NCBI RefSeq assembly: GCF_000971175.1 | Contig: NZ_BBLY01000005.1 | Span: 124,001-188,000, forward strand | DNA: 64,000 bases | Direction: 5' to 3' | Source: Demequina pelophila | GTDB lineage: Bacteria; Actinomycetota; Actinomycetes; Actinomycetales; Demequinaceae | Translations under genes and position numbers: made by a program | Part shown: positions 49,663-58,659 of the stretch, piece by piece | Position numbering within the stretch: position 1 is the first letter of the stretch | Layout: each line of letters opens with the position of its first letter | The notes under the pieces: model-generated | Seen by the model: only the letters and a program-made list of their open reading frames with translations | Told to the model about the DNA's origin: nothing | Databases searched by the model: none

Positions 49663-50958
49663 ATGAGCACCGGAGTCGAGCGGGTCTACGTCGCACGCCT
49701 CGCGGGCACCACCGTCTTCGACCCCATCGGCGACGCGGTGGGCCGCGTCCGCGATGTGGTCGTGGTCGTGCGCAGCACGGGCATGTCCGCGCCCACCGCC
49801 GTCGGCCTCGTGGTCGAGGTGCCCGGACGGCGGCGCGTGTTCATGCCGCTCACGCGCGTCACGGCGATCAACCCGGGACAGGTCATCTGCACCGGCGTGG
49901 TGAACCTGCGCCGCTTCAAGGCGCGCTCCGGCGAGTCGCTATGCGTCGCCGAGCTGTTCGAGCGCCAGGTGCGCCTCAAGGAGGACCGCTCCGCCGCGTA
50001 CATCGAGGACATGGCGATCGAGCAGGACAAGCTCAAGACGTGGCACGTGTCCAAGCTGGCGGTGCGCCGCGCCGACCGCCGCCGCGGCATGCTCGGGTTC
50101 TCGCGCCGCGGCGAGTCGCTCGTCGTGGACGTCGACCAGGTGCTGGGCCTGTCCCCCCGCGAGAGGGACCAGGGCGCGTCGCTGGTCATCGAGGCGTTCG
50201 AGAACCACCGCCCCGCGGACCTCGCGGCGGCGCTCATGGAGATGACCCCGTCGCGCTCCGCGGAGATCGCGGCCGCGCTCGACGACGAGCGGCTGGCCGA
50301 CGTGCTCGAGGAGCTGCCCGAGGAGGACCAGATCAAGCTCCTGTCGACGCTGCAGTCCGAGCGTGCGGCGGACGTCCTCGAGGCGATGGACCCGGACGAC
50401 GCGGCCGACCTGCTGGGAGACCTGCCCGACGCCCAGGCGGCGGCGCTGCTGCAGCTCATGGAGCCCGAGGACGCCCGCAACGTGGGCCAGCTGCTGGGCT
50501 ACGAGGACGACTCGGCCGGCGGCCTGATGACCACCGAGCCGGTCATCGTCGGCCCCGAGACCTCCGTGGCCACCTGCCTCGCCCTGGTGCGCAAGCAGGA
50601 GCTCGCCCCCGCGCTGGCCTCGTCCGTGTTCGTCGTGCGCCCGCCGCTCGAGACGCCCACCGGCCGGTACGTGGGGATGGTGCACATCCAGCGCCTGCTG
50701 CGCGAGCCCCCGCACGACGCGATCGGCAACTTCGTCGACCCCGCGCTCGCACCGCTGCACCCCGACGAGCACCTGTCCGTGGTCGCACGCCGCATGGCCG
50801 CGTACGACATCCTCGCGCTGCCGGTGGTGAACGACGAGCACCGGCTCGTCGGGGCGATCTCGATCGACGACGTGCTCGACCACCTGCTGCCGCCCGACTG
50901 GCGCGAGCACATGGACGAGGACGAGACCACGACGACGGCGGGAGAGGTCAGTGCCTGA
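49663..50958 (+). CDS. MgtE N-domain/CBS-pair protein without transport domain
   Basis: A 431-residue soluble protein. An N-terminal PRC-barrel-like part (about 1-100) precedes an MgtE_N superhelix (about 180-275; LEELPEEDQIKLLSTL, EAMDPDDAADLLGDLP). Two CBS domains follow (about 285-415). MgtE magnesium channels use this N-CBS module as magnesium sensor, but the membrane pore is absent. Possibly it senses Mg2+ or nucleotides for the DUF1003 membrane protein encoded downstream (8-nt overlap). Similar to Rv1232c, as I remember the mycobacterial order. Confidence 0.88.
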   Translation: MSTGVERVYVARLAGTTVFDPIGDAVGRVRDVVVVVRSTGMSAPTAVGLVVEVPGRRRVFMPLTRVTAINPGQVICTGVVNLRRFKARSGESLCVAELFERQVRLKEDRSAAYIEDMAIEQDKLKTWHVSKLAVRRADRRRGMLGFSRRGESLVVDVDQVLGLSPRERDQGASLVIEAFENHRPADLAAALMEMTPSRSAEIAAALDDERLADVLEELPEEDQIKLLSTLQSERAADVLEAMDPDDAADLLGDLPDAQAAALLQLMEPEDARNVGQLLGYEDDSAGGLMTTEPVIVGPETSVATCLALVRKQELAPALASSVFVVRPPLETPTGRYVGMVHIQRLLREPPHDAIGNFVDPALAPLHPDEHLSVVARRMAAYDILALPVVNDEHRLVGAISIDDVLDHLLPPDWREHMDEDETTTTAGEVSA

Positions 50959-51508
50959 GCGTCTCGACCGTCCCAAGGGTCAGGAGCGTTCGTTCCTGCC
51001 GCGCCGACGCAACCCCAACTCCGACCGCGTGGGCATCGTGTCCGAGGCGATCGCGCGCTACCTGGGCACGCCCGTCTTCCTCGTCTGGCTCACGATCTTC
51101 TGCGTCGTGTGGCTCGCGTGGAACACCTACGCGCCCGAGTCGCTGCGCTTCGACTCCGCCGAGTTCGGGTACACGCTGCTCACGCTCATGCTCTCGCTGC
51201 AGGCGTCCTATGCCGCGCCGCTGATCCTGCTCGCACAGAACCGCCAGGACGACCGCGACCGCGTGGCCGCCGAGCAGGATCGCCAGCGCGCCGAGCGGGC
51301 CCTCGCGGACACGGAGTACCTCGCACGCGAGGTGGCGGCCCTGCGCCACGCCGTCAACGAGACCGCGACCCGGGACTTCGTCCGCTCCGAGCTGCGCGCG
51401 CTGCTCGAGGAGCTCCGCGAGGACGAGGAGAACGCCGCGGCGGAGGCCCGCCGGCGCGCCAAGAAGGCCGCCAAGCGCGCCCGGCAGTCGAACGCCTTCC
51501 CGGACTGA
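50951..51508 (+). CDS. DUF1003 membrane protein
   Basis: A 185-residue membrane protein with two helices (about 40-62 and 78-100) in the DUF1003 pattern (TPVFLVWLTIFCVVWLAWN, ASYAAPLILLAQNRQ). A long coiled-coil, charged C-terminal tail follows (RDRVAAEQDRQRAERAL). GTG overlaps the end of the upstream gene by 8 nt and has GGAGAGG before it. Function unknown; cotranscription with the MgtE-N/CBS protein suggests a Mg2+-linked role. Confidence 0.92.
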   Translation: MPERLDRPKGQERSFLPRRRNPNSDRVGIVSEAIARYLGTPVFLVWLTIFCVVWLAWNTYAPESLRFDSAEFGYTLLTLMLSLQASYAAPLILLAQNRQDDRDRVAAEQDRQRAERALADTEYLAREVAALRHAVNETATRDFVRSELRALLEELREDEENAAAEARRRAKKAAKRARQSNAFPD

Positions 51509-51573
51509 CGCGCCGCCCGGGCGCGCCCTCCGCGGCCGCCCGGCCCTCGCATCGTCCCCTTCCCCGCACGTCC

Positions 51574-51579
51574 TACGAT
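51574..51579 (+). promoter_or_regulatory. -10 box (TACGAT) of mrp
   Basis: TACGAT, 7-nt spacer, ATG at 51587; leaderless. This rules out the in-frame ATG at 51578, which overlaps the box. Confidence 0.55.
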
Positions 51580-51586
51580 GGTCCCC

Positions 51587-52711
51587 ATGCCTACCGCCGA
51601 TCTGATCCGCGACGCCCTGGCCACGGTCATCGACCCGGAGATCCGCCGCCCCATCACGGAGATCGGGATGGTGCGCTCCGTGGACCTCGACGGCGCCGTC
51701 GCCGTCATCGGGATCGACCTCACCACCCAGGGCTGCCCCATGCGGGACCGCATCACGGGCGACGTCGAGGCCGCCGCGCGCCGCGTCGAGGGCGTGGCCG
51801 AGGTGCGCATCGAGCTGGGCGTCATGAGCGACGAGCAGCGCCAGGGCCTGCGCGCGCAGCTGCGCGGCGGCAAGCCCGAGCCCGTCATCCAGTTCACCCA
51901 GCCCGGCAGCATGACGCGCGTGTACGCGATCGCGTCCGGCAAGGGCGGCGTGGGCAAGTCCACGGTGACCGCCAACCTGGCGGCGGCGATGGCCGCGGAC
52001 GGCCTCAAGGTGGGCGTGCTCGACGCGGACATCTTCGGGTTCTCGATCCCCGGCATGCTCGGGGTGACCGGCCAGCCCACGCGCATCGACGACATGCTGC
52101 TGCCGCCCCTCGCGCACGACGTGAAGGCCGTGTCGATCGGCATGTTCGTCCCCGAGGGCCAGCCGGTCGTGTGGCGCGGGCCCATGCTCCACCGCGCGAT
52201 CGAGCAGTTCCTCGCGGACGTCTTCTGGGGCGACCTCGACGTGCTGCTCCTGGACCTGCCCCCCGGCACGGGCGACATCGCGATCTCGACGGCTCAGCTG
52301 CTGCCGCACGCGGAGATCGTCGTGGTCACGACGCCGCAGTCGGCCGCCGCGGGGGTCGCGGAGCGCGCCGGCGCGATCGCCACGCAGACGTCCCAGAACG
52401 TCGTGGGCGTCGTCGAGAACATGGCCTGGCTCGAGCAGCCGGACGGCTCGCGCCTGCCCCTGTTCGGCGAGGGCGGCGGCGCGACCGTGGCGTCGCGGCT
52501 GTCCTCGGTGCTGGGCACCGACGTCCCGCTCCTGGGCCAGATCCCCCTCGACATCCGCGCGCGCGAGGCGGGCGACGCCGGCACCCCCGTGGTGCTCGCG
52601 GAGCCCGGCTCCCCCGCCGCGGAGGCGATGCGCGAGATCGCGCGGGCGCTGGGCGCCCGCCGCCGCGGCCTCGCAGGCCGCTCGCTCGGGGTGACGCCCG
52701 TGCGGCGCTGA
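51587..52711 (+). CDS. mrp: Mrp/ApbC-type P-loop ATPase (iron-sulfur carrier family)
   Basis: A 374-residue MinD/Mrp family ATPase. An N-terminal MIP18/DUF59 domain (about 1-90) leads into the ATPase domain with GKGGVGKSTV (about 123-132), Walker B LLLDLPPGTGD and the LDADIFGFSIPGML switch. Family members that bind [4Fe-4S] for delivery have a CxxC after ENM. Here the segment reads VENMAWLEQPDGSRL with no cysteines, so cluster binding must differ. Located after MgtE-N and DUF1003, as in mycobacteria. Confidence 0.93.
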   Translation: MPTADLIRDALATVIDPEIRRPITEIGMVRSVDLDGAVAVIGIDLTTQGCPMRDRITGDVEAAARRVEGVAEVRIELGVMSDEQRQGLRAQLRGGKPEPVIQFTQPGSMTRVYAIASGKGGVGKSTVTANLAAAMAADGLKVGVLDADIFGFSIPGMLGVTGQPTRIDDMLLPPLAHDVKAVSIGMFVPEGQPVVWRGPMLHRAIEQFLADVFWGDLDVLLLDLPPGTGDIAISTAQLLPHAEIVVVTTPQSAAAGVAERAGAIATQTSQNVVGVVENMAWLEQPDGSRLPLFGEGGGATVASRLSSVLGTDVPLLGQIPLDIRAREAGDAGTPVVLAEPGSPAAEAMREIARALGARRRGLAGRSLGVTPVRR

Positions 52712-52723
52712 GCGCTCCGCTCG

Positions 52724-53182
52724 CTACGCCCGCGGCGTCCCCGACCCCGGTCGCCACCAGGGCATGGGCGCGTCGTGGACGGGGTGCGCGTCGTCCGGCG
52801 CGCGGGGCAGCGCGTCGCCGTCGCCGCGGATGCAGAACCATGTGAGCGGCCCGGGGCTGTCCGGGACGCAGCGCCACGTGCGCATCACGCCCTGACCCAC
52901 GCGGATCGCGGTGCCCGGGCCCACGTCGACCACGTCGTCGTCGAGGCCCATCTGGCCGCGGCCCGTGAGGAAGACGTAGAGCTCCTCGTCGGAGCTGTGC
53001 GCGTGCCAGTAGCCCGCCTCCTCGCCCGGCAGCATCGAGTTGGCGGTGATGCCGATGAACTGCATGGGCAGCTCGTGGTCGATCACGCGCCGGCCGTCGC
53101 GCGAGCGGTCGGGCGCGAAGCCGCCGTACACGGCGCGCCAGTCCTCGGTGGGCCCGATCTCAATGCGCTGGTAATCGCTCAT
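52724..53182 (-). CDS. Cupin-domain protein
   Basis: A 152-residue single-cupin protein. Motif 1 reads GYWHAHSSDEELYVFLTGRG with two His and a Glu for metal binding; motif 2 (VGPGTAIRVGQGVMRTW) lacks the usual His. Possibly a sugar or small-molecule binding/isomerising enzyme, but no substrate can be named. Start 7 nt after CACACT. Confidence 0.88.
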   Translation of the reverse strand: MSDYQRIEIGPTEDWRAVYGGFAPDRSRDGRRVIDHELPMQFIGITANSMLPGEEAGYWHAHSSDEELYVFLTGRGQMGLDDDVVDVGPGTAIRVGQGVMRTWRCVPDSPGPLTWFCIRGDGDALPRAPDDAHPVHDAPMPWWRPGSGTPRA

Positions 53183-53189
53183 GCCGCCC

Positions 53190-53195
53190 AGTGTG
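53190..53195 (-). promoter_or_regulatory. -10 box (CACACT) of the cupin gene
   Basis: CACACT, 7-nt spacer, ATG at 53182; leaderless arrangement. Confidence 0.4.
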
Positions 53196-53224
53196 GCAGA
53201 GGGTCCGGCGCCGGCACAGTGCCC

Positions 53225-53851
53225 CTAGAGGAGCGGCTCTCCCGGGTCCCGGCGGCCCCAGCCGGCGACGATCGCGGCCACCAGTCCCGCGAGCACTCCG
53301 CCGGCGGACACCGCGGGCGTCGCGAGCGCCGCGAGCAGGGCGTCGTCGTAGCCCGGCCCGCTCAGCCCGACCCGCTCGAGCAGCCCCGCCGGGCCGAGCC
53401 CGTCGATCGCTCCCGTGACGGCCAGGACGTGGACGCCCACCACGGTCGCGACGAAGGCGGTCGCCTGCGCGAGGAGTCCCCGCGAGCGGGAGGTCACCCT
53501 CACCGTGAAGCCGACCGCCGCCGTCAGCAGCAGCCCGAGCAGCACCGAGGCGAACAGATTCGGCTCGTCCGGCACCAGCACCGCGAGCAGCAGGGCCACC
53601 GCGAGCGCGACGAACAGCGCGGCCGCGAGCGCCCCCATGCGGTTCTCACGGACGCGCTCGAGGACCGACGGCGAGGGCGCCACGTGCGTGGCGACGGGGG
53701 ACGATGCGGGGGCCGGGGAATGCTCGATCGGCGCCATCTCCTCGGTCGGCTGGGCCGTGGGCGCGGCGCCGGGCTCCGCGCCGGGCTCCGGGCTCGGCTC
53801 GCGGCCGGGCCCGGCGGGCCGGCCGTCCGGCTCGGGCGTGCTCGTCGACAT
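53225..53851 (-). CDS. Membrane protein with Pro/Glu-rich N-terminus
   Basis: A 208-residue protein with a low-complexity cytosolic N-terminus (1-65, Pro/Ala/Glu), then four hydrophobic helices (about 74-96, 100-120, 130-150, 170-200). GAGGAGG precedes the ATG by 6 nt. A GGGGACGATGC copy encodes the linker Ala-Ser-Ser-Pro. I do not recognise a family. The 53852-53963 gap contains only its ribosome-binding site and the galK promoter region. Confidence 0.75.
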   Translation of the reverse strand: MSTSTPEPDGRPAGPGREPSPEPGAEPGAAPTAQPTEEMAPIEHSPAPASSPVATHVAPSPSVLERVRENRMGALAAALFVALAVALLLAVLVPDEPNLFASVLLGLLLTAAVGFTVRVTSRSRGLLAQATAFVATVVGVHVLAVTGAIDGLGPAGLLERVGLSGPGYDDALLAALATPAVSAGGVLAGLVAAIVAGWGRRDPGEPLL

Positions 53852-53963
53852 GGCGACCTCCTCGGCTCGTGTGCGCCCATCTCGTCTGCGCCTCTGTGGT
53901 CAGCGCTGATCTCGGCTGTGCCCATCCTCCCACCTCTGGCAGGCGCCGCGCCCCCGCGTGGTA

Positions 53964-53969
53964 CACAAT
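53964..53969 (+). promoter_or_regulatory. -10 box (CACAAT) of the galactokinase-like gene
   Basis: CACAAT, 6-nt spacer, GTG at 53976; leaderless arrangement. Confidence 0.5.
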
Positions 53970-53975
53970 GGCGGT

Positions 53976-55202
53976 GTGACGGACCTCGGCGTCTTGGCTC
54001 CCTCCTGGGTCGAGCCCTGCAGCCCGGACGAGGGCGCGGCGCGCGCCACCGCCCTGTTCGAGCGGTCCTTCGGCGGACCGCCCGCGTGCGTCGCGTCCGC
54101 ACCCGGCCGGGTGACCCTGATCGGCGAGCACACCGACTACGCCGCCGGGTTATCGGTCGCGACGGTCACCACCCACGGCACGTTCGTCGCGGCGCGCGTG
54201 CGAGACGACGACGCCGTGCGCATCGTCTCCGGCGAGGGCGACGACGTTCCGGGCCCCGGGCCTCGCTGGGAGGGATCGCTGCCCGCACTCGAGCCGGGCT
54301 CGGTGACGGGATGGCCCGCGTACGCGGCCGGCGTCCTGTGGGCCTTCGAGGAGCGCGGCTATCCGGTGCGGGGCGTGGACCTCGCGGTGGAGACCACCCT
54401 GCCGCCGGGCGCGGGGCTCGCGGCGAGCGCCTCGTTCACCATCGCGGTCGCCCGCGCGGTGGCCGAGGCCTGCGGGATCGCGCTGGCCGGGCCCCGCGGG
54501 GAGCGCGAACTCGCGGAGGCGTGCTGGGAGGCGGAGCGCCGCTTCGTCGGCCGACCGGTGGGCCGTCTGGACCCGTACGCGATCGTCCAGTGCCGGGAGG
54601 ACGAGTCGGTGCTGCTGGACTTCGCCCAGCGCCCGCCCGTCGTGCAGGCCGGCCCTCTCTACCTCCACGACTACGGGCTGCGGCTGCTCGTCATCGACAC
54701 CCGCCACCGGACGCCGGACTGGGCCGACTCGTACGCGAACCGGCGGAAGGACGCCGAGCGGGCCGCGGCCGCGCTGGGCGTGCCCAACCTCCGCGCGATC
54801 GCGGACATGCACCATCCCGAGCGCAAGATCACCCGGCTCGAGGACGAGCGTCTCGCCCGCCACGCGCTGCACGTGGTCACGGAGATCGGCCGCGTGCGCG
54901 CGGTCGCCGCGCTGCTCAACGGGCTCGCGCCCGCGGAGGACCGCTTCACGGAGATCGGCGACCTCCTGCTCGCCACGCACGCCTCGCTGCGCGACGACTA
55001 CCACGTGTCGACGGACGCCCTGGATCTCGCGGTGCGGGTCGCGGTGCGCGAGGGCGCCCTGGGAGGGCGCCTCATCGGCGCGGGCTGGGGCGGTGCCGCG
55101 ATGGCGCTGGTGCGCGCGGTCGACGCCCGGCGCATCGGCGAGGCCGTCGACCGCGAGTTCGCCGAGGTGGGCAAGGACCGCCCCCGGCTCCTGCTCGCGT
55201 AG
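53976..55202 (+). CDS. GHMP-family kinase, galactokinase homologue with variant active site
   Basis: A 408-residue GHMP kinase. The galactokinase signature is GRVTLIGEHTDYAAG. The phosphate loop is PPGAGLAASAS (usually GLSSSAS). The catalytic Asp loop reads GRLDPYAIVQ (usually MDQ). The C-terminal GAGWGGAAMAL matches motif 3. The three motifs are all present but altered, so the natural substrate may not be galactose. No galT or galE is adjacent, so I leave the symbol empty. Confidence 0.85.
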   Translation: MTDLGVLAPSWVEPCSPDEGAARATALFERSFGGPPACVASAPGRVTLIGEHTDYAAGLSVATVTTHGTFVAARVRDDDAVRIVSGEGDDVPGPGPRWEGSLPALEPGSVTGWPAYAAGVLWAFEERGYPVRGVDLAVETTLPPGAGLAASASFTIAVARAVAEACGIALAGPRGERELAEACWEAERRFVGRPVGRLDPYAIVQCREDESVLLDFAQRPPVVQAGPLYLHDYGLRLLVIDTRHRTPDWADSYANRRKDAERAAAALGVPNLRAIADMHHPERKITRLEDERLARHALHVVTEIGRVRAVAALLNGLAPAEDRFTEIGDLLLATHASLRDDYHVSTDALDLAVRVAVREGALGGRLIGAGWGGAAMALVRAVDARRIGEAVDREFAEVGKDRPRLLLA

Positions 55203-55269
55203 CCCCCGGAGGACTACCGGAGGCCCGCCCCGGCGGCCGACCCGTGCACTCGGTCCGTGCGCTCGGCCG

Positions 55270-56070
55270 CTACAGCGCGTAGTCGACCACGAGCGGCGCG
55301 TGGTCGGTCCAGCGCGTGTCCCACGACGCCTGGCGCGCCACGCTCGCGGCCGTCGCCGCGCCCGCGAGCGCGGGAGAGGCGAAGTGGTAGTCGATCCGCC
55401 AGCCGGCGTCGTTGTCGAACGCCTGGCCGCGCATCGACCACCACGTGTACGGCCCGGCCACGTCGCCCGCGAGCTCGCGCGCCACGTCGACCCAGCCGGC
55501 CTCGATCCACCGCGACAGGTAGGCGCGCTCCTCCGGCAGGAAGCCCGCGGACTTGAGGTTGCCCTTCCAGTTCTTGATGTCGCGCTCGTCGCGGGCGATG
55601 TTGATGTCTCCCATGAGCACCACCCGCTCGTACTGCTCCCGCAGGACCGCCAGACGCGCGGTGACGGCGTCGAGCATCGCGTACTTGTCGTCCATCGACG
55701 GCGTGCCCGCGGTGCCGGAGTGCATGTAGTTGCTGATCAGGCGCACGGGCCCCGCCGGGCTGTCCACGGTGCCCTCGATCCACCGGCCCGTGTGCACCGG
55801 CTCGTCCATGGCCCCGCCGAGCGCGTCGACCCCGGCGATCACGTCCGTGATCTCCGTGCGCGCCGCGAGCGCGACGCCCGCGCGGCCCTTGATCTCGCAC
55901 GCCTGCTCGACCACGTGCCAGCCCTCGCCCAGCAGCGGCGCGGTGATCTCCAGGGGGGCGCGGACCTCCTGGAGGGCCACCGCATCGGCCCCTGCCGTGG
56001 CGAGCCACTCGCCCATCCCCTTGCGCGCGGCGGCGCGGACGCCGTTGACGTTGACGGTCGCGATCCTCAT
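55270..56070 (-). CDS. xth: Exodeoxyribonuclease III (AP endonuclease)
   Basis: A 266-residue EEP-fold nuclease for base excision repair. Conserved residues: Asn in TVNVNGVRAA, Glu in LQEVRAP, Asp/Asn in LMGDINIARDE, and Asp-His in WTDHAPLVVDY. The family order YMHSGT, WKGNLKSAGF, IDYHFAS is also present. ATG start 8 nt after TAGGGT (leaderless). Confidence 0.94.
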   Translation of the reverse strand: MRIATVNVNGVRAAARKGMGEWLATAGADAVALQEVRAPLEITAPLLGEGWHVVEQACEIKGRAGVALAARTEITDVIAGVDALGGAMDEPVHTGRWIEGTVDSPAGPVRLISNYMHSGTAGTPSMDDKYAMLDAVTARLAVLREQYERVVLMGDINIARDERDIKNWKGNLKSAGFLPEERAYLSRWIEAGWVDVARELAGDVAGPYTWWSMRGQAFDNDAGWRIDYHFASPALAGAATAASVARQASWDTRWTDHAPLVVDYAL

Positions 56071-56078
56071 GGCCAGGG

Positions 56079-56084
56079 ACCCTA
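56079..56084 (-). promoter_or_regulatory. -10 box (TAGGGT) of xth
   Basis: TAGGGT, 8-nt spacer, ATG at 56070. It overlaps the 3' end region of folD. Confidence 0.45.
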
Positions 56085-56089
56085 TCGGC

Positions 56090-57022
56090 TCAGGCGAGGC
56101 CCGCGTGACGCTCGGCGGACTCGACCACGTTGGCCAGCAGCATGGCCCGCGTCATCGGCCCCACGCCGCCCGGATTGGGCGAGTACCAGGAGGCCTTGTC
56201 CCGTGCATCGGCCGCGATGTCGCCGGCCACGCGCGACCGGCCGGTCTCCGGGTCCGTCACCCGTGAGACGCCCACGTCGATGAGCACCGCGCCGTCCTTG
56301 ACCATGTCCGCCGTGACGATGCCGGGGACTCCCGCGGCGGCGACCACCACATCGGCCTGCCTGGTGTGCGAGGCGAGGTCCGCCGTGCCGGTGTGGCACA
56401 GCGTCACCGTGGCGTTGACGGCCTTGCGGGTGAGCAGGAGGCCGATGCTCCGGCCCACCGTGGTCCCCCGGCCCACCACCACGACCTCCTTGCCGCGCAG
56501 GTCGATGCCGTGGCGCGTCATGAGCTCGATGATGCCCTTGGGGGTGCACGGCAGGCTCGAGGTGACGTCCTCGGCCACGCGCAGCACCAGGCGGCCCAGG
56601 TTCGTGGGGTGGAGCCCATCGGCGTCCTTGTCCGGGTCGATGAGCTCGAGCACACGGTTGGTGTCGGTGCCCGCCGGCAGCGGCAGCTGCACGATGAAGC
56701 CCGTGCAGTCGGGGTTGGCGTTGAGGCGCGCGACGGCCTCCTCGATCTGCTCCTGCGTCGCGGTCGCGGGCAGGTCCTCGCGGATCGAGGCGATGCCCAC
56801 CTCGGCGCAGTCGGCGTGCTTGCCGTTGACGTACCAGGTGGAGCCCGGGTCCTCGCCCACCAGGAGCGTGCCCAGGCCGGGGACCGCGCCGCGCTCGCGC
56901 AGCGCGGCCACCCGGTCCGCGAGCTCCGCCTTGATGGCGGCCGCGGTGGCCTTGCCGTCGAGGCGGCGGGCGACGCGGGCGTCCGAGCCGGCCGGGGCGC
57001 CCGTCGCGGGAACCTCCCCCAT
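56090..57022 (-). CDS. folD: Methylenetetrahydrofolate dehydrogenase/cyclohydrolase FolD
   Basis: A 310-residue bifunctional NADP-dependent enzyme converting 5,10-methylene-THF to 10-formyl-THF. The active site Lys is in [10 protein letters not shown]. The [26 protein letters not shown] and [15 protein letters not shown] motifs are present. Its ATG shares one base with the glyA TAA (TAATG), so the two are translated from one transcript under the ZTP riboswitch. Confidence 0.97.
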   Translation of the reverse strand: MGEVPATGAPAGSDARVARRLDGKATAAAIKAELADRVAALRERGAVPGLGTLLVGEDPGSTWYVNGKHADCAEVGIASIREDLPATATQEQIEEAVARLNANPDCTGFIVQLPLPAGTDTNRVLELIDPDKDADGLHPTNLGRLVLRVAEDVTSSLPCTPKGIIELMTRHGIDLRGKEVVVVGRGTTVGRSIGLLLTRKAVNATVTLCHTGTADLASHTRQADVVVAAAGVPGIVTADMVKDGAVLIDVGVSRVTDPETGRSRVAGDIAADARDKASWYSPNPGGVGPMTRAMLLANVVESAERHAGLA

Positions 57023-58314
57023 TACTGCTGGAGGCCCTCGTAGAGCGGGAAGTCGTCCGCGAGGCGCGTGACGCGGGCGCGCAGCGCCTCGACGTCGGCG
57101 CCGCCCTTGAGCGCGGTGGCGATCACGTCGGCGACCTCGGTGAACTCCTCGGCGCCGAAGCCGCGGGACGCGAGCGCCGCGGTGCCGATGCGCACGCCGG
57201 AGGTGACCATCGGCGGGCGCGGGTCGAACGGGACGGCGTTGCGGTTGACGGTGATGCCCACCTCGTGGAGGAGGTCCTCGGCCTGCTGGCCGTCGAGCGG
57301 CGAGTTGCGCAGGTCCGCGAGGACCAGGTGCACGTCGGTGCCGCCGGTGACCACGTTGACGCCGGCCTCGATCGCGTCGGGGGCGACCAGGCGGTCCGCG
57401 ATGATGCGGGCGCCCTCGAGGACGCGGGCCTGGCGCTCCTTGAACTCCTCGCCCGCGGCGGCCTTGAGCGCGACCGCCTTGGCGGCGATGACGTGCATGA
57501 GCGGGCCGCCCTGCTGGCCGGGGAACACGGCCGAGTTGAGCTTCTTCGCGAGCACGGTGTCGCGCGCGACGATCATGCCCGAGCGGGGGCCGCCGATGGT
57601 CTTGTGGATCGTGGTCGACACGACGTCCGAGTGCGGCACGGGGCTGGGGTGCAGGCCCGCGGCGACGAGGCCGGCGAAGTGGGCCATGTCCGTCCACAGC
57701 TTGGCGCCCACCTCGTCCGCGATCGCGCGGAACGCGGCGAAGTCGAGGTGGCGGGGGTAGGCCGACCAGCCCGCGATGATGACGTCGGGGCGCTCGGCGA
57801 GCGCCTGCTCGCGGACGCGCTCCATCTCGATGCGGTGGGTGGTCTCGTCGAGGCCGTACGCGGCGACGTTGTAGAGCTTGCCCGAGAAGTTGAGCTTCAT
57901 GCCGTGCGTGAGGTGGCCGCCGTGCGCGAGCGAGAGGCCCATGATCGTGTCGCCCGGGTTGATGAGGGCGTGCAGCACGGCCGCGTTGGCGGTGGCGCCG
58001 GAGTGGGGCTGGACGTTCGCGTACTCGGCGCCGAACAGCGCCTTGGCGCGCTCGATCGCGATGTTCTCCGCGACGTCGACCTCCTCGCAGCCGCCGTAGT
58101 AGCGGCGGCCGGGGTAGCCCTCGGCGTACTTGTTGGTGAGGACGGAGCCCTGCGCCTGCAGCACGGAGCGCGGCACGAAGTTCTCGGACGCGATCATCTC
58201 GAGGTAGTCGCGCTGGCGGTCGAGCTCGCGGTCGAGGACCTGGGCGATCTCGGGGTCGAAGTCCTGCAGCGTCGCGTTCATCACGGCTGCGGTGGCGCTG
58301 GAGTCGGTGCTCAT
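57022..58314 (-). CDS. glyA: Serine hydroxymethyltransferase
   Basis: A 430-residue PLP enzyme interconverting serine and glycine with THF. PLP Lys in [41 protein letters not shown] and [14 protein letters not shown] are typical. ATG with AAAGGCAGG upstream, and a ~130-nt leader holding the riboswitch. The folD gene follows directly. Confidence 0.97.
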   Translation of the reverse strand: MSTDSSATAAVMNATLQDFDPEIAQVLDRELDRQRDYLEMIASENFVPRSVLQAQGSVLTNKYAEGYPGRRYYGGCEEVDVAENIAIERAKALFGAEYANVQPHSGATANAAVLHALINPGDTIMGLSLAHGGHLTHGMKLNFSGKLYNVAAYGLDETTHRIEMERVREQALAERPDVIIAGWSAYPRHLDFAAFRAIADEVGAKLWTDMAHFAGLVAAGLHPSPVPHSDVVSTTIHKTIGGPRSGMIVARDTVLAKKLNSAVFPGQQGGPLMHVIAAKAVALKAAAGEEFKERQARVLEGARIIADRLVAPDAIEAGVNVVTGGTDVHLVLADLRNSPLDGQQAEDLLHEVGITVNRNAVPFDPRPPMVTSGVRIGTAALASRGFGAEEFTEVADVIATALKGGADVEALRARVTRLADDFPLYEGLQQ

Positions 58315-58368
58315 GGCCTGCCTTTCCGTCGGGCCGGCGGTCGCCGGCGCTCAGATTCCGGTGACCTT

Positions 58369-58443
58369 GGCCCAGGCGGACGACCAAGCAGTCTTCGTGT
58401 GATGCCGCTCCCTGTGGGTTGACCCCACCGCGCCAGTTGCGAC
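58369..58443 (-). ncRNA. ZTP (pfl) riboswitch of the glyA-folD operon
   Basis: The minus-strand leader contains AACTGGCG, GGTGGG...CCCACAGGGAGC and, after a variable stretch, CCGCCTGGGC. These are the conserved blocks of the ZTP riboswitch, in the right order. The GTGGG/CCCAC pairing forms the first hairpin. ZTP riboswitches bind the purine-intermediate alarmone ZTP/ZMP and usually turn on glyA, folD or purH. The position right after the predicted transcription start fits. Confidence 0.85.
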
Positions 58444-58449
58444 GTCACG

Positions 58450-58455
58450 AGCATA
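58450..58455 (-). promoter_or_regulatory. -10 box (TATGCT) of glyA-folD
   Basis: TATGCT gives a start near 58443, immediately before the riboswitch aptamer. Confidence 0.55.
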
Positions 58456-58539
58456 GCCGCTCGCGTGCCCGGTTCCCATGCGCCCGGCTCCCGGCTCGCG
58501 CGCCCGACGCCCGAGCGCTCCCGGCTCCCCTGCGCCCCC

Positions 58540-58588
58540 GGAGGTGCTCAGTGCCCAAAAACAGCCGAAACGGTCACTGAGCACCTCC
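58540..58588. repeat. Intergenic palindrome, family B copy 1
   Basis: 14-bp perfect arms (GGAGGTGCTCAGTG at 58540-58553 and CACTGAGCACCTCC at 58575-58588) with a 21-nt loop. It lies 3' of the gene at 58660 and upstream of the glyA promoter, so it could terminate the former, but no T tract follows. Confidence 0.8.
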
Positions 58589-58659
58589 CAGCGCACATCC
58601 GGCGCGGCCGGGCGCGGCGCACGGGGCGCGGCGGGGCCGGGCGCACGGAGCGCGGAGCG

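Noticed and set aside
58540-58588. Family B palindrome as a simple rho-independent terminator
   Set aside because: No T tract follows, and the arm sequence is shared with other intergenic loci, so a repeat family explains it better; termination activity is still possible.
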